From contig NZ_RZGQ01000012.1 of the NCBI RefSeq assembly GCF_003989735.1, forward strand, positions 1 to 38,717: a stretch of DNA of 38,717 nt, given 5' to 3'. Origin of the DNA: Legionella sp. km772. Its GTDB lineage: Bacteria > Pseudomonadota > Gammaproteobacteria > Legionellales > Legionellaceae. Every line of letters starts with the position of its first letter. Positions within the stretch are counted from its first letter, which is position 1. The position numbers were made by a program, and so were the translations under genes. Below the pieces are notes generated by a model. That model made no database searches, was not told where the DNA came from, and saw nothing but the letters and a program-made list of their open reading frames with translations. Shown here one piece after another: positions 8,214-17,018 of this stretch.

Positions 8214-9338
8214 TTAGTTTAAAACTAACTCTGTATTAGCTATTTGTTGCTTTAAACGCCTTACACGGTGATAAGCCTCATCTATTCGTTCCATAGAAAT
8301 CTGCTGGTTGTGCACTAATTGTTCGATACAATCAATTACTTCAGGTGCAGTAGTCGAGCCTAATTGGTTACCAAAAATAACCATGTCAGCTCCTGCATTA
8401 AAAGTCAACTGCAGCGCATCTTCCATTGAATAATGCTCGGCTATTGCTTGCATTTGCAAATCATCACTAATGATAACGCCATCATAATTAAGTGTTTTTC
8501 TTAACAAATCATTTAGAATTTTATAAGATAAAGTAGCTGGTAAGCCTTCACTGTCTAAATGTCGGTTGATAACATGGGCCGTCATAATCATTACTGGCTT
8601 ATCTTGCTCTTTTAGGAGCTGCGAATAAGGCACTAGTTCTGTCGATTGGAAGCTCTCCGTTACATCCACAAAACCCTCATGGGTATCGCCTACGGCACTA
8701 CCATGTCCCGGAAAATGCTTATAGGAACAAGCAATACCGTGGCCATTAAAAATTTCAACAAAGATACGCGCTAGGCGAACAACCTCTTCGGGATTATGAG
8801 AAAAACTTCGCCCTAATTTCCCAATTATCCCCTCTTCTTCATTGAGACTTAAATCCACTACTGGAGCAAAATTTAAGTTAAAGCCTAGCGACTTTAAAGT
8901 TAAAGCCATTGTGTTAATTTTTTCTTTTAAAAGCTCTGGTGGTAGAAGAGTTAATTCCACCGCTTTACTTGTGCGTGGACAATCAACAATACTAGCTAGG
9001 CGATCTACTGCTCCTCCCTCATAATCTATTGCAGTTAGTAAAGTATTAGCGAGGGTGCCTTGTTCAGAATAGTGATTTAATTGTTGTAGCAATTTTTTAA
9101 TTTGATTTTTGTTGATTAAATTTTTTCCATAATGACCTGTATGTAAATCTTTATCAAAAACTAAAACACCGCCTAAGCCATCGTTCAATAACCATTGAGC
9201 TATGGGGCTTTGCTCATTAATTTCTGTACCTTCGAAGCCCATAATTAATAACTGACCAATTTTCTTTCTCAAACCAATCAATTGATTGCCCCCTGATTTA
9301 TTTATACTCAGACTCTTTACTACCTGCTGAATCTGCAT
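8214..9338 (-). CDS. nagZ: glycoside hydrolase family 3, NagZ-like beta-N-acetylhexosaminidase
   Basis: GH3 enzymes of this type remove N-acetylglucosamine from muropeptides in the cytoplasm during peptidoglycan recycling. The 374-residue product has the GH3 (beta/alpha)8 barrel with 'RKKIGQLLIMGFEG' at the start, 'NLNFAPVVDL', 'KHFPGHGSAVGDTHEG' (substrate-binding Lys-His and the His/Asp dyad loop) and 'GVIISDDLQMQAI', where Asp is the nucleophile. I chose the ATG at 9338; the longer frame to 9458 would overlap the neighbour and lacks a site. The ribosome-binding site is weak. The protein is slightly longer than E. coli NagZ (341), with an extended N-terminus and no signal peptide. Confidence 0.82.
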   Translation of the reverse strand: MQIQQVVKSLSINKSGGNQLIGLRKKIGQLLIMGFEGTEINEQSPIAQWLLNDGLGGVLVFDKDLHTGHYGKNLINKNQIKKLLQQLNHYSEQGTLANTLLTAIDYEGGAVDRLASIVDCPRTSKAVELTLLPPELLKEKINTMALTLKSLGFNLNFAPVVDLSLNEEEGIIGKLGRSFSHNPEEVVRLARIFVEIFNGHGIACSYKHFPGHGSAVGDTHEGFVDVTESFQSTELVPYSQLLKEQDKPVMIMTAHVINRHLDSEGLPATLSYKILNDLLRKTLNYDGVIISDDLQMQAIAEHYSMEDALQLTFNAGADMVIFGNQLGSTTAPEVIDCIEQLVHNQQISMERIDEAYHRVRRLKQQIANTELVLN

Positions 9339-9411
9339 TTTTCTCGAATAATACACAAAGACTAAGCTTAATTCCACGCCTATACCCTTCTTCTTTCCAT
9401 TACGATAAAAG

Positions 9412-9870
9412 TTAGGGTATTTTTTTCGGAGGAATGGCAGGAATAACAGTAAAATCACATTGGCAATTATTCGTTGCCTGAGGAGGGGTAGGAACTAGAG
9501 AAAAATCAGCCGGATAACAAACAGATACATTCCACGCGCTATCCCCTGGGTTAATTTGTGCAGGTAAAGACCAAAAACGTTGTGCAGGGTAAGTTTTACC
9601 AATATCCTTTTGCCAAAATACCGGGGAAAAACGGGCGATATACATCAGTTTTTCTGAAACCTCACAATCAAAGGTTTGTCTAGCCCAGGATTCACCCTTG
9701 GGAATATTTACTGTGGTGATTATCCCACCTGTGCTGGAGTTAATGATATCAACAGACACATTATAGTCTTGCCAACAATTGTCTTTAGCTAGGGTCATAT
9801 AACAAGTAAATGACCAACTAGTTGTGCTCAGTAGCAAAGAAACAAATACGACTAGGCTTATTCTTTTCAT
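9412..9870 (-). CDS. exported Cys-rich hypothetical protein
   Basis: The 152-residue product has a clear signal peptide (KR start, hydrophobic core, cleavage near SWS-FTC at about residue 20). About seven Cys residues follow, including an adjacent CQC near the end, suggesting disulphides in the periplasm or outside. The C-terminus is proline-rich. I recall similar short secreted proteins in Legionella genomes, but none with a known role. It reads into the hydrolase gene with about 70 bases between. Confidence 0.65.
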   Translation of the reverse strand: MKRISLVVFVSLLLSTTSWSFTCYMTLAKDNCWQDYNVSVDIINSSTGGIITTVNIPKGESWARQTFDCEVSEKLMYIARFSPVFWQKDIGKTYPAQRFWSLPAQINPGDSAWNVSVCYPADFSLVPTPPQATNNCQCDFTVIPAIPPKKIP

Positions 9871-9991
9871 TTAGAATACCTTTTATGTCTTAGATATAGA
9901 TAAATTTTAGTAAAAGAATAGGAATAAGTGAATGAATAATTATAAATTTATGGGCTGATGGCATTTATCAGGTCGCCAGCAAGCCCAACTA

Positions 9992-10411
9992 TTAGTAGCT
10001 GAAACGATAAGACGATTCAGGCTCAGGCTCTATGGCTTTAGCCAAATTCTCAAGCCCTAAACCAACAGCGAGTAAAGTGGCCGCTAAAGCCCAACCAGCT
10101 AAGATTGCCAAACCAGCACCGGGCACGCCTAATGCAAAAGATAAACCCACCGCAATGGCTGAGGTTATGGGAGAGGCAATAAGTAAGGGTATGGGATTTA
10201 CATTACCGCGAGAAAACATGGAGCCTAAAATAAAGCCAGTCAAGAAGCTATCACGATTTCTTTCGGCAGCAGTTAATAATACTAAATCAATAGAGATTGT
10301 GCCCACTACCGCCATCGCGAAAAGGCCACCAGCACCCCCATATTTTAATCCAGTACCAATTATCATGGTAAAATCAGACACGCCCTGTTGGATCGAATTC
10401 ATTACTGCCAT
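9992..10411 (-). CDS. hypothetical inner-membrane protein
   Basis: The 139-residue product has three or four hydrophobic segments (about 15-50, 78-100 and 103-122) rich in Gly and Ala, and an acidic tail (EPEPESS) ending in YRFSY. AAGGGA lies 6 bases before the ATG. The opposite strand is also open over this stretch, but that frame has no site and an unnatural composition. I recognise no family. Confidence 0.6.
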   Translation of the reverse strand: MAVMNSIQQGVSDFTMIIGTGLKYGGAGGLFAMAVVGTISIDLVLLTAAERNRDSFLTGFILGSMFSRGNVNPIPLLIASPITSAIAVGLSFALGVPGAGLAILAGWALAATLLAVGLGLENLAKAIEPEPESSYRFSY

Positions 10412-10601
10412 AACTGTCCCTTAATTAAACAAAAACCAGCCATAATACCTCGATGCCAGGACTGTTTCAATAAACTTTACACTTGGTCAAAGGATAAAAT
10501 TTATTGTTAATGGTTAAAATTGATATTTTATTATTAATGTTTACTTTTAAAGCACAGAGTCTCTTGCTTTTATTTGCCGAGAAGTATAAGCTTCCTCGGA
10601 T

Positions 10602-10689
10602 GGAGAGATGGCCGAGCGGTCGAAGGCGCACGCCTGGAAAGTGTGTATACGGAAACGTATCGAGGGTTCGAATCCCTCTCTCTCCGCCA
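10602..10689 (+). tRNA. tRNA-Ser, anticodon GGA
   Basis: The acceptor arms GGAGAGA (10602-10608) and TCTCTCC (10679-10685) pair fully and are followed by G and an encoded CCA. The anticodon stem CACGC/GTGTG frames the loop CTGGAAA, with anticodon GGA at 10636-10638. A long variable arm (ATACG GAAA CGTAT) and a T arm (GAGGG TTCGAAT CCCTC) complete a class II serine tRNA reading UCC and UCU. Confidence 0.97.
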
Positions 10690-10762
10690 GAAAAGAATCC
10701 CAAACTAATAACTCAATAATTAAATAAGATTCACTCAATGTAGCGGATCGAAAGGGATACAG

Positions 10763-11404
10763 ATGAAAATGAAATTACCATTACTCATAATAGCAATTTT
10801 ATTATCAACCTCATTATTTGCTGATGGTTATTATCCTGAACCAATGACAACTGACCAACCTTGGACTGTTACTGCCAGTATCGGCACTGGACGTTATCAA
10901 TACCTTCATAATGCAAGCAGTAAAACCGCTTTAGGGCGACTTGCTGTGGGCAGCGATTTTGTGTTAACCGGTGATCTTGCCTGGGGGCTTGAGCTCGGAG
11001 TACAAAATGGCAATAAAATGCATCTCGCTATTCCTTATCAAACCCTTGTTCTCCTCCAATGGCTACCTGTAAATACCAGTCTTGGTCCCATGATCGATTT
11101 TTTAGTTACAGCCAAAAGTGATCCTCTTATAGGAAGCTCTTTTTTTGCGCAAGTCAAAGGCGGTTTTGCTTATAGAAAATGGCAAATTGAACATCAAGCC
11201 ATTAATGATATTTCCCAAATTGCTGCAGAAGTTCAAGCAGGTCTTGGCTATCCCATCACTACTTTAGCGAGTTTAAATTTATTATATCAAGGCGTATTTG
11301 GTAATGATCCTAACTTAATAATCAATCCCAATTCTAAAACAGGACATCTTACCAGCATCCCCAGTTTGCATGCTGTATTATTCGGGCTTTCTGTTAATAT
11401 TTAA
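10763..11404 (+). CDS. probable outer-membrane or exported protein
   Basis: The 213-residue product has a signal peptide (KMKLPLLIIAILLSTSLFA, cleavage near residue 21). Gly- and aromatic-rich alternating strands follow, and the protein ends in …VLFGLSVNI, as expected of an 8-stranded beta barrel such as small OmpA/OmpW-like porins. AAAGGGA lies about 8 bases before the ATG. It starts 73 bases after tRNA-Ser. No family is recognised with certainty. Confidence 0.6.
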   Translation: MKMKLPLLIIAILLSTSLFADGYYPEPMTTDQPWTVTASIGTGRYQYLHNASSKTALGRLAVGSDFVLTGDLAWGLELGVQNGNKMHLAIPYQTLVLLQWLPVNTSLGPMIDFLVTAKSDPLIGSSFFAQVKGGFAYRKWQIEHQAINDISQIAAEVQAGLGYPITTLASLNLLYQGVFGNDPNLIINPNSKTGHLTSIPSLHAVLFGLSVNI

Positions 11405-11515
11405 TCCATATAGAAAACAGCCAAGCGAATGAGTTACTTTTAATACATAAAAAATCTGGACAAAAGGTTAATTTTTAGTCACCATTGCTGCCTAAATTTA
11501 ATCCAGAGGATTTTT

Positions 11516-12082
11516 ATGTTTAACTTTCAAAAAACGGCTCTTATCTTCTCTTTTCTTCTCACAGCTATTTCAATTTATGCTCAAACCCCGGTTAAAAAAA
11601 TAGCCGATGACAAAGTGATTGAAAATGCTATTTTGGTAGAAGTTAATGCCTATCGAAAAAAACATCACTTAGCACCGCTTAAAATGGAACAGCATATTTC
11701 TAATCAAGCTAAAATTCACGCAAGCAAGATGGCGAGCCATCAAACCCCTTTCGGGCATAAAAACTTTTATAAACGGGTAGCTACTCTGCGTAAAGAAGTT
11801 ACAAATGCCGGTGCTGCAGCCGAAAATGTAGCCTTTAATTATAAGGATGCTCAGGATGTCGTTAAAAATTGGATGTTAAGTCCTGGTCACGAAAGAAATA
11901 TCTTAGGTAATTACAATCTTACTGGTGTTGGGATTGCTCGTGATGCGCGAGGAAAAATGTACTTTACCCAAATCTTTGTTAAAACTGGCGCTCCCCAACA
12001 ACAAACTACGCGCTATGCACTAAGGGCCAGACATTTTCCTCAATTGTCTTTTAGCTCAATTTTTAAAAGGACTACTTCATAG
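11516..12082 (+). CDS. secreted CAP/SCP-domain protein
   Basis: The 188-residue product has a signal peptide (cleavage near residue 22, IYA-QTP) and one CAP domain (about 38-165). The domain is recognised by 'VNAYRKKHHLAPLKM', 'AAENVAFNYKDAQDVVKNWMLSPGHERNIL' (split across the motif) and 'YFTQIFVK'. The conserved His of the cavity and the SPGHERNIL motif are intact. Bacterial CAP proteins are extracellular and may bind lipids or metals; the substrate is not known. A basic tail of about 20 residues follows. Ribosome-binding site is AGAGGA. Confidence 0.85.
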   Translation: MFNFQKTALIFSFLLTAISIYAQTPVKKIADDKVIENAILVEVNAYRKKHHLAPLKMEQHISNQAKIHASKMASHQTPFGHKNFYKRVATLRKEVTNAGAAAENVAFNYKDAQDVVKNWMLSPGHERNILGNYNLTGVGIARDARGKMYFTQIFVKTGAPQQQTTRYALRARHFPQLSFSSIFKRTTS

Positions 12083-12235
12083 GCTTATTCCATCAATTAA
12101 AAAATTGGCGAAGAATTTGCTTTGGGTATAAACTCTGAGTACGTTTATAAATTTTATTGCTGCGACAGCTGTCCTTACACTTTCTTTGCAAAAAAATGAT
12201 ATTAAAAAATGGAAGGTCAAGAAAATATAGCCTAA

Positions 12236-12241
12236 TATACA
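12236..12241 (+). promoter_or_regulatory. -10 element of the 6S RNA promoter
   Basis: TATACA lies about 6 bases before the predicted RNA start, at the expected -10 distance. The -35 region around 12213-12218 is a poor match, which is common for growth-rate-controlled RNA promoters. Confidence 0.45.
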
Positions 12242-12246
12242 ATCAT

Positions 12247-12391
12247 AGACGGCAGAGATTGTTCAGCCAATATCACCAATCGGGAAACCAGATTGCGAGT
12301 GCGGTGTGCAAGCTTAGCTCGCACTAAGAAGCCTAAAGCATTCCGGAGGAGTCCACTTTGTGACCTAGGACTGTACTCAATTTTGCTGTCT
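12247..12391 (+). ncRNA. ssrS: 6S RNA, regulator of sigma-70 RNA polymerase
   Basis: 6S RNA mimics an open promoter and holds RNA polymerase in stationary phase. The ends pair as a closing stem: AGACGGCAGAGATTG at 12247-12261 with CAATTTTGCTGTCT at 12378-12391, using G-U pairs. The apical hairpin GTGTGCAAGC-TTA-GCTCGCAC is followed by AAGAAGCCTAAAGC. This matches the gammaproteobacterial 6S signature (in E. coli, GCATGCTCGGTCCGTCCGAG then AAGCCTTAAAAC). The distal part is about 145 bases, shorter than E. coli's 184. A terminator follows 12 bases later. In many relatives ygfA lies downstream; here it is pntAA. Confidence 0.8.
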
Positions 12392-12402
12392 AATCTTTAT
12401 CT

Positions 12403-12433
12403 AAGAGCGTATTGATGCGCTCTTTTCTTTTTA
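12403..12433 (+). terminator. Rho-independent terminator of 6S RNA
   Basis: AAGAGCG (12403-12409) pairs with CGCTCTT (12418-12424) around a short loop, and the tail TTCTTTTTA follows directly. This is a canonical intrinsic terminator. Confidence 0.88.
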
Positions 12434-12540
12434 TAGCCTTTAACCATCCAAGCCCCCATAAATTTCTATTTTATATCCGGTAGAAAATTTCTCTAAATTA
12501 CAATAGGATAGTGTATATATTGAGTAAAAAGGACTTTGCT

Positions 12541-13674
12541 ATGATGATTGCAACAATACATGAACAAGGCAACGAAACCCGTGTTGCCATTACCCCTCAG
12601 TCGGCAAAACAATACCTCAAATTAGGTTTTACGGTTGCTATTGAGAAGGATGCAGGCCTTGCTGCAGGGTTTACTAATGCAGAGTACGAGCAGGTTGGTG
12701 TACAAATACAAGATAATAAGAAAAATTTATTAGCGCAAACTAAAGTTCTTCTTTGTCTAAATGAACCAGATAGCGAACTGATTGGCGAGCTACCCAGAAA
12801 CTGCCTCATTATTGCCCATGTTGACAATAATACCGATAGTAAACTTATTCAAGCAGCCCTTGCTCAAGGCATCACCATCTTATCAATGAATTTTATCCCT
12901 CGGATAAGCCGTGCACAAAGTATGGATAGTTTATCTTCGCAAGCAAACTTAGCGGGTTATCGTGCTGTATTAGAAGGAGTCAATACTTTTCATCGCGCTA
13001 TCCCTATGATGATGACAGCAGCCGGAATGATTCAGCCCGCAAAAATCCTTATCTTAGGGGCAGGTGTTGCAGGCTTACAAGCCATTGCTACAGCAAAGCG
13101 CCTCGGAGGCATAGTCTATGCCTTTGATGTTCGTCGTGCAGCAAAAGAGCAAGTAGAAAGTTTAGGCGCGGAATTTATTGAAGTGGCTCAAGATCAAGAC
13201 TCGGAAACCAAGGGTGGTTATGCCTCGGAGATGAGCGAGGAATATAAAAAACTACAAGCAGAACTCATCGATCAATACGCCAAAATCGCCGATCTTGTTA
13301 TTTCTACAGCCCTTATTCCAGGAAGACCGGCACCAATATTGATTCAAAAAAGTACTGTAGAGCAAATGAAACCGGGTTCAGTCATCGTCGATTTAGCTAC
13401 ATCCAGAGGGGGAAATTGTGAGCTTAGCCAAAAAGATAAAACTATTAAACACGGCGAAATCACAATAATTGGTATTTCTAATATGGCAGGGTTAGTCCCC
13501 ACTACAGCCAGTGAACTTTATGCTAACAATTTGGTTCATTTAATTAATTTATTGACCTCAAAAACTGCAGAACTAAGTTTTAATCCTGATGATGAAATTA
13601 TTCAACAAGCTGTTCTTTGTCATGAAGGAGCCCAGTTACCATTCCAAAAAGCAAAGGAGAAGCAAAATGCATGA
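12541..13674 (+). CDS. pntAA: NAD(P) transhydrogenase subunit alpha part 1
   Basis: This is the NAD(H)-binding domain I of the membrane-bound transhydrogenase, which uses proton motive force to move hydride from NADH to NADP+. The 377-residue product has the AlaDH/PNT N-terminal domain ('[10 protein letters not shown]', '[11 protein letters not shown]') and the Rossmann motif '[20 protein letters not shown]'. Conserved 'SLGAEFIEV' and '[14 protein letters not shown]' follow. I chose the ATG at 12541, with AAGGAC 8 bases upstream, rather than the GTG at 12511. The gene is split before the membrane part, as in many alphaproteobacteria and Legionella. It overlaps the next gene by 8 bases. Confidence 0.95.
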   Translation: MMIATIHEQGNETRVAITPQSAKQYLKLGFTVAIEKDAGLAAGFTNAEYEQVGVQIQDNKKNLLAQTKVLLCLNEPDSELIGELPRNCLIIAHVDNNTDSKLIQAALAQGITILSMNFIPRISRAQSMDSLSSQANLAGYRAVLEGVNTFHRAIPMMMTAAGMIQPAKILILGAGVAGLQAIATAKRLGGIVYAFDVRRAAKEQVESLGAEFIEVAQDQDSETKGGYASEMSEEYKKLQAELIDQYAKIADLVISTALIPGRPAPILIQKSTVEQMKPGSVIVDLATSRGGNCELSQKDKTIKHGEITIIGISNMAGLVPTTASELYANNLVHLINLLTSKTAELSFNPDDEIIQQAVLCHEGAQLPFQKAKEKQNA

Positions 13675-13963
13675 GATTAATACCTTAGGAAACCCCTATA
13701 TCGCTATTCTCACTATTTTTGTTTTAGCGTGTTTTGTAGGCTATTACGTAGTGTGGAAAGTGACCCCTGCATTACATACCCCGCTCATGTCTGTAACCAA
13801 TGCCATTTCTAGTATTATCGTTTTAGGTGCGCTTATCGCAGCAGGGACACAATTAACCGGCAGTATTACCTGGCTTGGGGGGTTAGCCATTTTTATTACC
13901 TCTATAAATATTTTTGGTGGCTTTGTCGTAACTCAGCGGATGCTACGCATGTATAAGAAATAG
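13667..13963 (+). CDS. pntAB: NAD(P) transhydrogenase subunit alpha part 2 (membrane)
   Basis: The 98-residue product carries three transmembrane helices (about 12-32, 43-63 and 68-88) with '[24 protein letters not shown]'-type sequence, here quoted in two parts of one conserved segment around the proton path. The start at 13667 has AAAGGAGA 6 bases upstream and overlaps the end of pntAA, so translation is coupled. The longer frame from 13589 lies inside pntAA and is not used. Confidence 0.93.
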   Translation: MHEINTLGNPYIAILTIFVLACFVGYYVVWKVTPALHTPLMSVTNAISSIIVLGALIAAGTQLTGSITWLGGLAIFITSINIFGGFVVTQRMLRMYKK

Positions 13964-14011
13964 ACAAATACATTCACGATAAGAAGTTTACTGCTCTAAG
14001 GATAGAACGTT

Positions 14012-15409
14012 ATGAATACCATAGTTCCATTATTTTATTTATTAGCCGCAATATGTTTTATTTTAGCGTTAAAAGGTTTAGCAAGCCCTGCAACTTCCAG
14101 ACGAGGAAATCTTCTCGGAATTTTAGGAATGGTTTTAGCGGTAGGCTCAACCCTTATGATGCCCACTATTTTTCATCATTTTTATCTTATTAGCTTAATT
14201 GTTGCTGGGGGAATAATTGGCACCTTCATTGCGTTAAAAATAAATATGACGGCAATTCCACAACTAGTAGCAGCTTTCCACTCTTTAGTAGGTATGGCTG
14301 CGGTTTTAGTAGCCTTTTGCGCGTTCTTGTCACCCGAATCTTTTCATATTGGTTATCCTGGGGCGATAGAAAAAGCAAGTCTGGTTGAAATGAGTTTAGG
14401 TTTAATAATTGGGGCGGTAACCTTCTCGGGTTCAGTGATTGCTTTCTTAAAATTACAAGGAATAATGTCTGGGGTTCCTGTTAGATTTCCAGGCCAAGGA
14501 TTAGTCAATGCATTAATTGGTATCGCTATTCTTGTTTTATTGGTTTTATTTTTAATGCAACAAACAATAGTCATTTTCGCGACTCTTGCAGCTTTAGCCT
14601 TCCTATTAGGCATTTTACTCATTATTCCGATTGGCGGTGCAGACATGCCCGTAGTAATTTCTATGCTTAACTCCTATTCAGGGTGGGCAGCTGCAGGAAT
14701 AGGTTTTACCTTAAGCAATCATTTGTTAGTCATTACTGGCGCCTTAGTTGGCGCAAGCGGAGCCATTCTAAGCTATATAATGTGCGTGGGGATGAACCGT
14801 TCCATATTTAATGTGATATTCGGGGGCATAGGCTCAAGTAGTAGCGCCGGACAAGCGCAAGTGGATAGTGAATCACGCAATGTGCGCCAAGGAAATGGTG
14901 AAGATGCTGCTTTTTTATTAAGTAATGCGAAGGACGTGATTATTGTTCCAGGTTATGGTATGGCAGTTGCCCATGCACAACATGCTGTCAAAGAATTAGT
15001 TGATGCTTTAGAAAAAAAATCCATCCGTGTGCGTTTTGCTATTCATCCGGTTGCAGGCCGTATGCCAGGGCATATGAACGTGCTACTTGCTGAAGCCAAT
15101 ATTCCTTACGATAGAGTGTTTGAGCAAAGTGAAATTAATCGTGATTTTGCCGCCTGTGATGTAGCTTTTGTTATTGGCGCCAATGATATTACTAATCCTG
15201 CGGCCAAAACCGATCCGAGTTCTCCTATTTATGGAATGCCAGTTTTGGAAGTGGAAAAAGCAAAAACCGTACTGTTTGTTAAACGCGGCATGTCGCCTGG
15301 ATATGCCGGTGTAGAAAATGAATTATTTTATCATGACAATACCTACATGCTTTTTGGTGATGCCAAGATGATGACCGAGTCGATTTCGAAATCTTTAGAA
15401 GAAATATAA
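14012..15409 (+). CDS. pntB: NAD(P) transhydrogenase subunit beta
   Basis: The 465-residue product has an N-terminal membrane domain of about nine helices (1-255) and a C-terminal NADP(H)-binding domain III (about 290-465). Diagnostic motifs are 'VIIVPGYGMAVAHAQHAV', 'RFAIHPVAGRMPGHMNVLLAEA', 'VAFVIGANDITNPAA' and 'KRGMSPGYAGVENELF'. Together with pntAA and pntAB it forms the proton-pumping enzyme that supplies NADPH. The start lies 48 bases after pntAB with an AAGGATAG site. Confidence 0.96.
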   Translation: MNTIVPLFYLLAAICFILALKGLASPATSRRGNLLGILGMVLAVGSTLMMPTIFHHFYLISLIVAGGIIGTFIALKINMTAIPQLVAAFHSLVGMAAVLVAFCAFLSPESFHIGYPGAIEKASLVEMSLGLIIGAVTFSGSVIAFLKLQGIMSGVPVRFPGQGLVNALIGIAILVLLVLFLMQQTIVIFATLAALAFLLGILLIIPIGGADMPVVISMLNSYSGWAAAGIGFTLSNHLLVITGALVGASGAILSYIMCVGMNRSIFNVIFGGIGSSSSAGQAQVDSESRNVRQGNGEDAAFLLSNAKDVIIVPGYGMAVAHAQHAVKELVDALEKKSIRVRFAIHPVAGRMPGHMNVLLAEANIPYDRVFEQSEINRDFAACDVAFVIGANDITNPAAKTDPSSPIYGMPVLEVEKAKTVLFVKRGMSPGYAGVENELFYHDNTYMLFGDAKMMTESISKSLEEI

Positions 15410-15427
15410 AAGCCAATTTTTTATTAT

Positions 15428-15449
15428 GCTTGGTTGCAAGCAACCAAGC
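15428..15449. terminator. perfect 10-bp hairpin after pntB
   Basis: GCTTGGTTGC (15428-15437) and GCAACCAAGC (15440-15449) are perfect complements around a 2-base centre. It is 18 bases after the pntB stop and probably ends or stabilises the pnt transcript, although no T tract follows it. Confidence 0.55.
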
Positions 15450-15592
15450 TCTAACATCGAGCTATTATTTCCCCTGCTTTATCCACGGAAAAGACCTGTA
15501 ATTGCGCAGTTTGCATCATAAACAAATAAAAAGATTGATTTTTTCAACGGCAATCTATTAAAATATTGACCAATTCACACCTGGAAAAGACG

Positions 15593-16834
15593 ATGAAGCC
15601 TGATGTTATTTTTGTAGGCGCCGGTCCTGTTGGTTTATATACTGCAATACAAGCTAAATTATATAATCCGGCATTAACTATTTTAATGCTTGAGCGTGAC
15701 AGTGAGTACAAACGAACGCATGTTTTAAATATTGATAAAAAAGCACACCTAGGGTCTCATCCTGATGCTCGATTGCAAGAAGTATTAGCTCAACTTGAAG
15801 GCCTAGTCCCAACCCTTGAAATAGAAAACCGCTTAAAAGCCTTAGCGAAATCGTTAGGTATTCACTTTAACTATGAGAAAGTTGACCACGTCGATTTATT
15901 AACACAACGCTATCCTAGTGCAAATACGATTATTGGCGCAGATGGTGCACATAGTATTGTGCGTCGAGAAATATTCCGCGATATAAAACGGGATGAAAAA
16001 TCGATGCAATATATTATTGAAGTTAAATACCACAGCAAGAAGAACACCCGGAAACTCAATTTTCTAGAATATTTTCAAGCACTAACACAAATCAACCATT
16101 TAGCCGTAGAGAGTGTAGGAAAAGAAAACAATGATGCGACGCCTGTGACACTTGCCTTCTTTACAGATAAAGAAACATACGAAGCACTGCGAGCACTTGA
16201 TGTCACCTCCTGGAAAACAATGAGTTTCGTTGAGCTGGAGCAGCAGACAAATCCAAAGATAAGCACTATAGCTTCCTCTATCTTATCCTGGATGAAATAC
16301 CGCCATCAACACACACAGGAGGTGGTCCTTGAAAACAGCGACAAGATAGCTCCAGTGGAATTTTCAACCTATCGCAGTGAATCGGTGGTCATGGATAAAA
16401 ATGGGAGGCGCTTTATATTAATTGGTGATGCTGCCATGAGTGTGCCTTTCTTTAGAGCGGTTAATGCTGGATTGAAGGGCGGAAATTACGCCGCACAATT
16501 AATTGCAGACAATGCTTATCAAATGCAATCACAATCTGATTTTTTTAACCGCAGTAGACCAGCGTATCGTTATACTCCTAAGCACTATCAACAAGCGTTT
16601 GAAGCGATTGCAAAAAATGAAATTTCTTGGGCTCACCATTTAAATAGACTAGTGAATCTAGGAAGTTTTGTTATATTTTCTCTCCAACAGTCTTTAAGGC
16701 TGCTTAGCCTATCTATGTCTATGTTTTATCATGGCTTGGTCCAAATGTTTCATCCGCTCCTAAATAATGACCCTCAGTTTGATTCTACTGCGGATAGGCG
16801 CACTAATAAGATGCTTAGTCTCTCGTCTGATTAA
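15593..16834 (+). CDS. FAD-dependent monooxygenase-like oxidoreductase
   Basis: The 413-residue product opens with the dinucleotide-binding motif 'DVIFVGAGPVGLYTAI' and an acidic ribose-binding end (LERDSEY). It contains 'IIGADGAHSIVRREI' (the DG motif) and 'RFILIGDAAMSVPFFRAVNAGLKGG' split around the GD motif. This is the group A flavoprotein hydroxylase layout. The middle is unlike common hydroxylases, and the last 80 residues hold an amphipathic or hydrophobic stretch (about 355-390). I chose the ATG at 15593, nine codons after a TTG. The site is weak (GGAAAAG). No operon partner is present. The substrate is unknown; a host-directed (effector-like) role is speculation. Confidence 0.72.
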   Translation: MKPDVIFVGAGPVGLYTAIQAKLYNPALTILMLERDSEYKRTHVLNIDKKAHLGSHPDARLQEVLAQLEGLVPTLEIENRLKALAKSLGIHFNYEKVDHVDLLTQRYPSANTIIGADGAHSIVRREIFRDIKRDEKSMQYIIEVKYHSKKNTRKLNFLEYFQALTQINHLAVESVGKENNDATPVTLAFFTDKETYEALRALDVTSWKTMSFVELEQQTNPKISTIASSILSWMKYRHQHTQEVVLENSDKIAPVEFSTYRSESVVMDKNGRRFILIGDAAMSVPFFRAVNAGLKGGNYAAQLIADNAYQMQSQSDFFNRSRPAYRYTPKHYQQAFEAIAKNEISWAHHLNRLVNLGSFVIFSLQQSLRLLSLSMSMFYHGLVQMFHPLLNNDPQFDSTADRRTNKMLSLSSD

Positions 16835-16936
16835 TCTCTAGCCCCGTTCAAGAGGGAAATCCAATTATTATGCCCTAAAAACCTTCCTCCTATCTGTCCT
16901 AAATATGCATATACTTATCTTTTGAGGGGTGGTGCT

Positions 16937-16981
16937 ATGTTACCTTCAAATGCGTTTAAATTTGCCAACGTAGCAAAATAA
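16937..16981 (+). CDS. 14-codon ORF with a strong ribosome-binding site
   Basis: GAGGGGTGG lies 5 bases before an ATG that opens a 14-residue frame (MLPSNAFKFANVAK). The frame ends 37 bases before the next gene's ATG. Such a strong site before so short a frame is unusual. It may be a leader peptide or a small protein; chance remains possible. Confidence 0.3.
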   Translation: MLPSNAFKFANVAK

Positions 16982-17018
16982 ATGTATCTTAGCCCATTAA
17001 TTTCTCATGGAGATCTAC

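Noticed and set aside
10032..10424. 130-codon plus-strand ORF opposite the membrane protein gene
   Set aside because: Its Lys/Pro/Ala-rich sequence with no start site is the complement of a Gly/Ala-rich membrane protein.
10467..10738. ORFs on both strands around 10467-10738 with sequence like 'GERGIRTLDTFPYTHFPGVR' or 'REGFEPSIRFRIHTF'
   Set aside because: They are translations across tRNA-Ser(GGA), a well-known source of false proteins.
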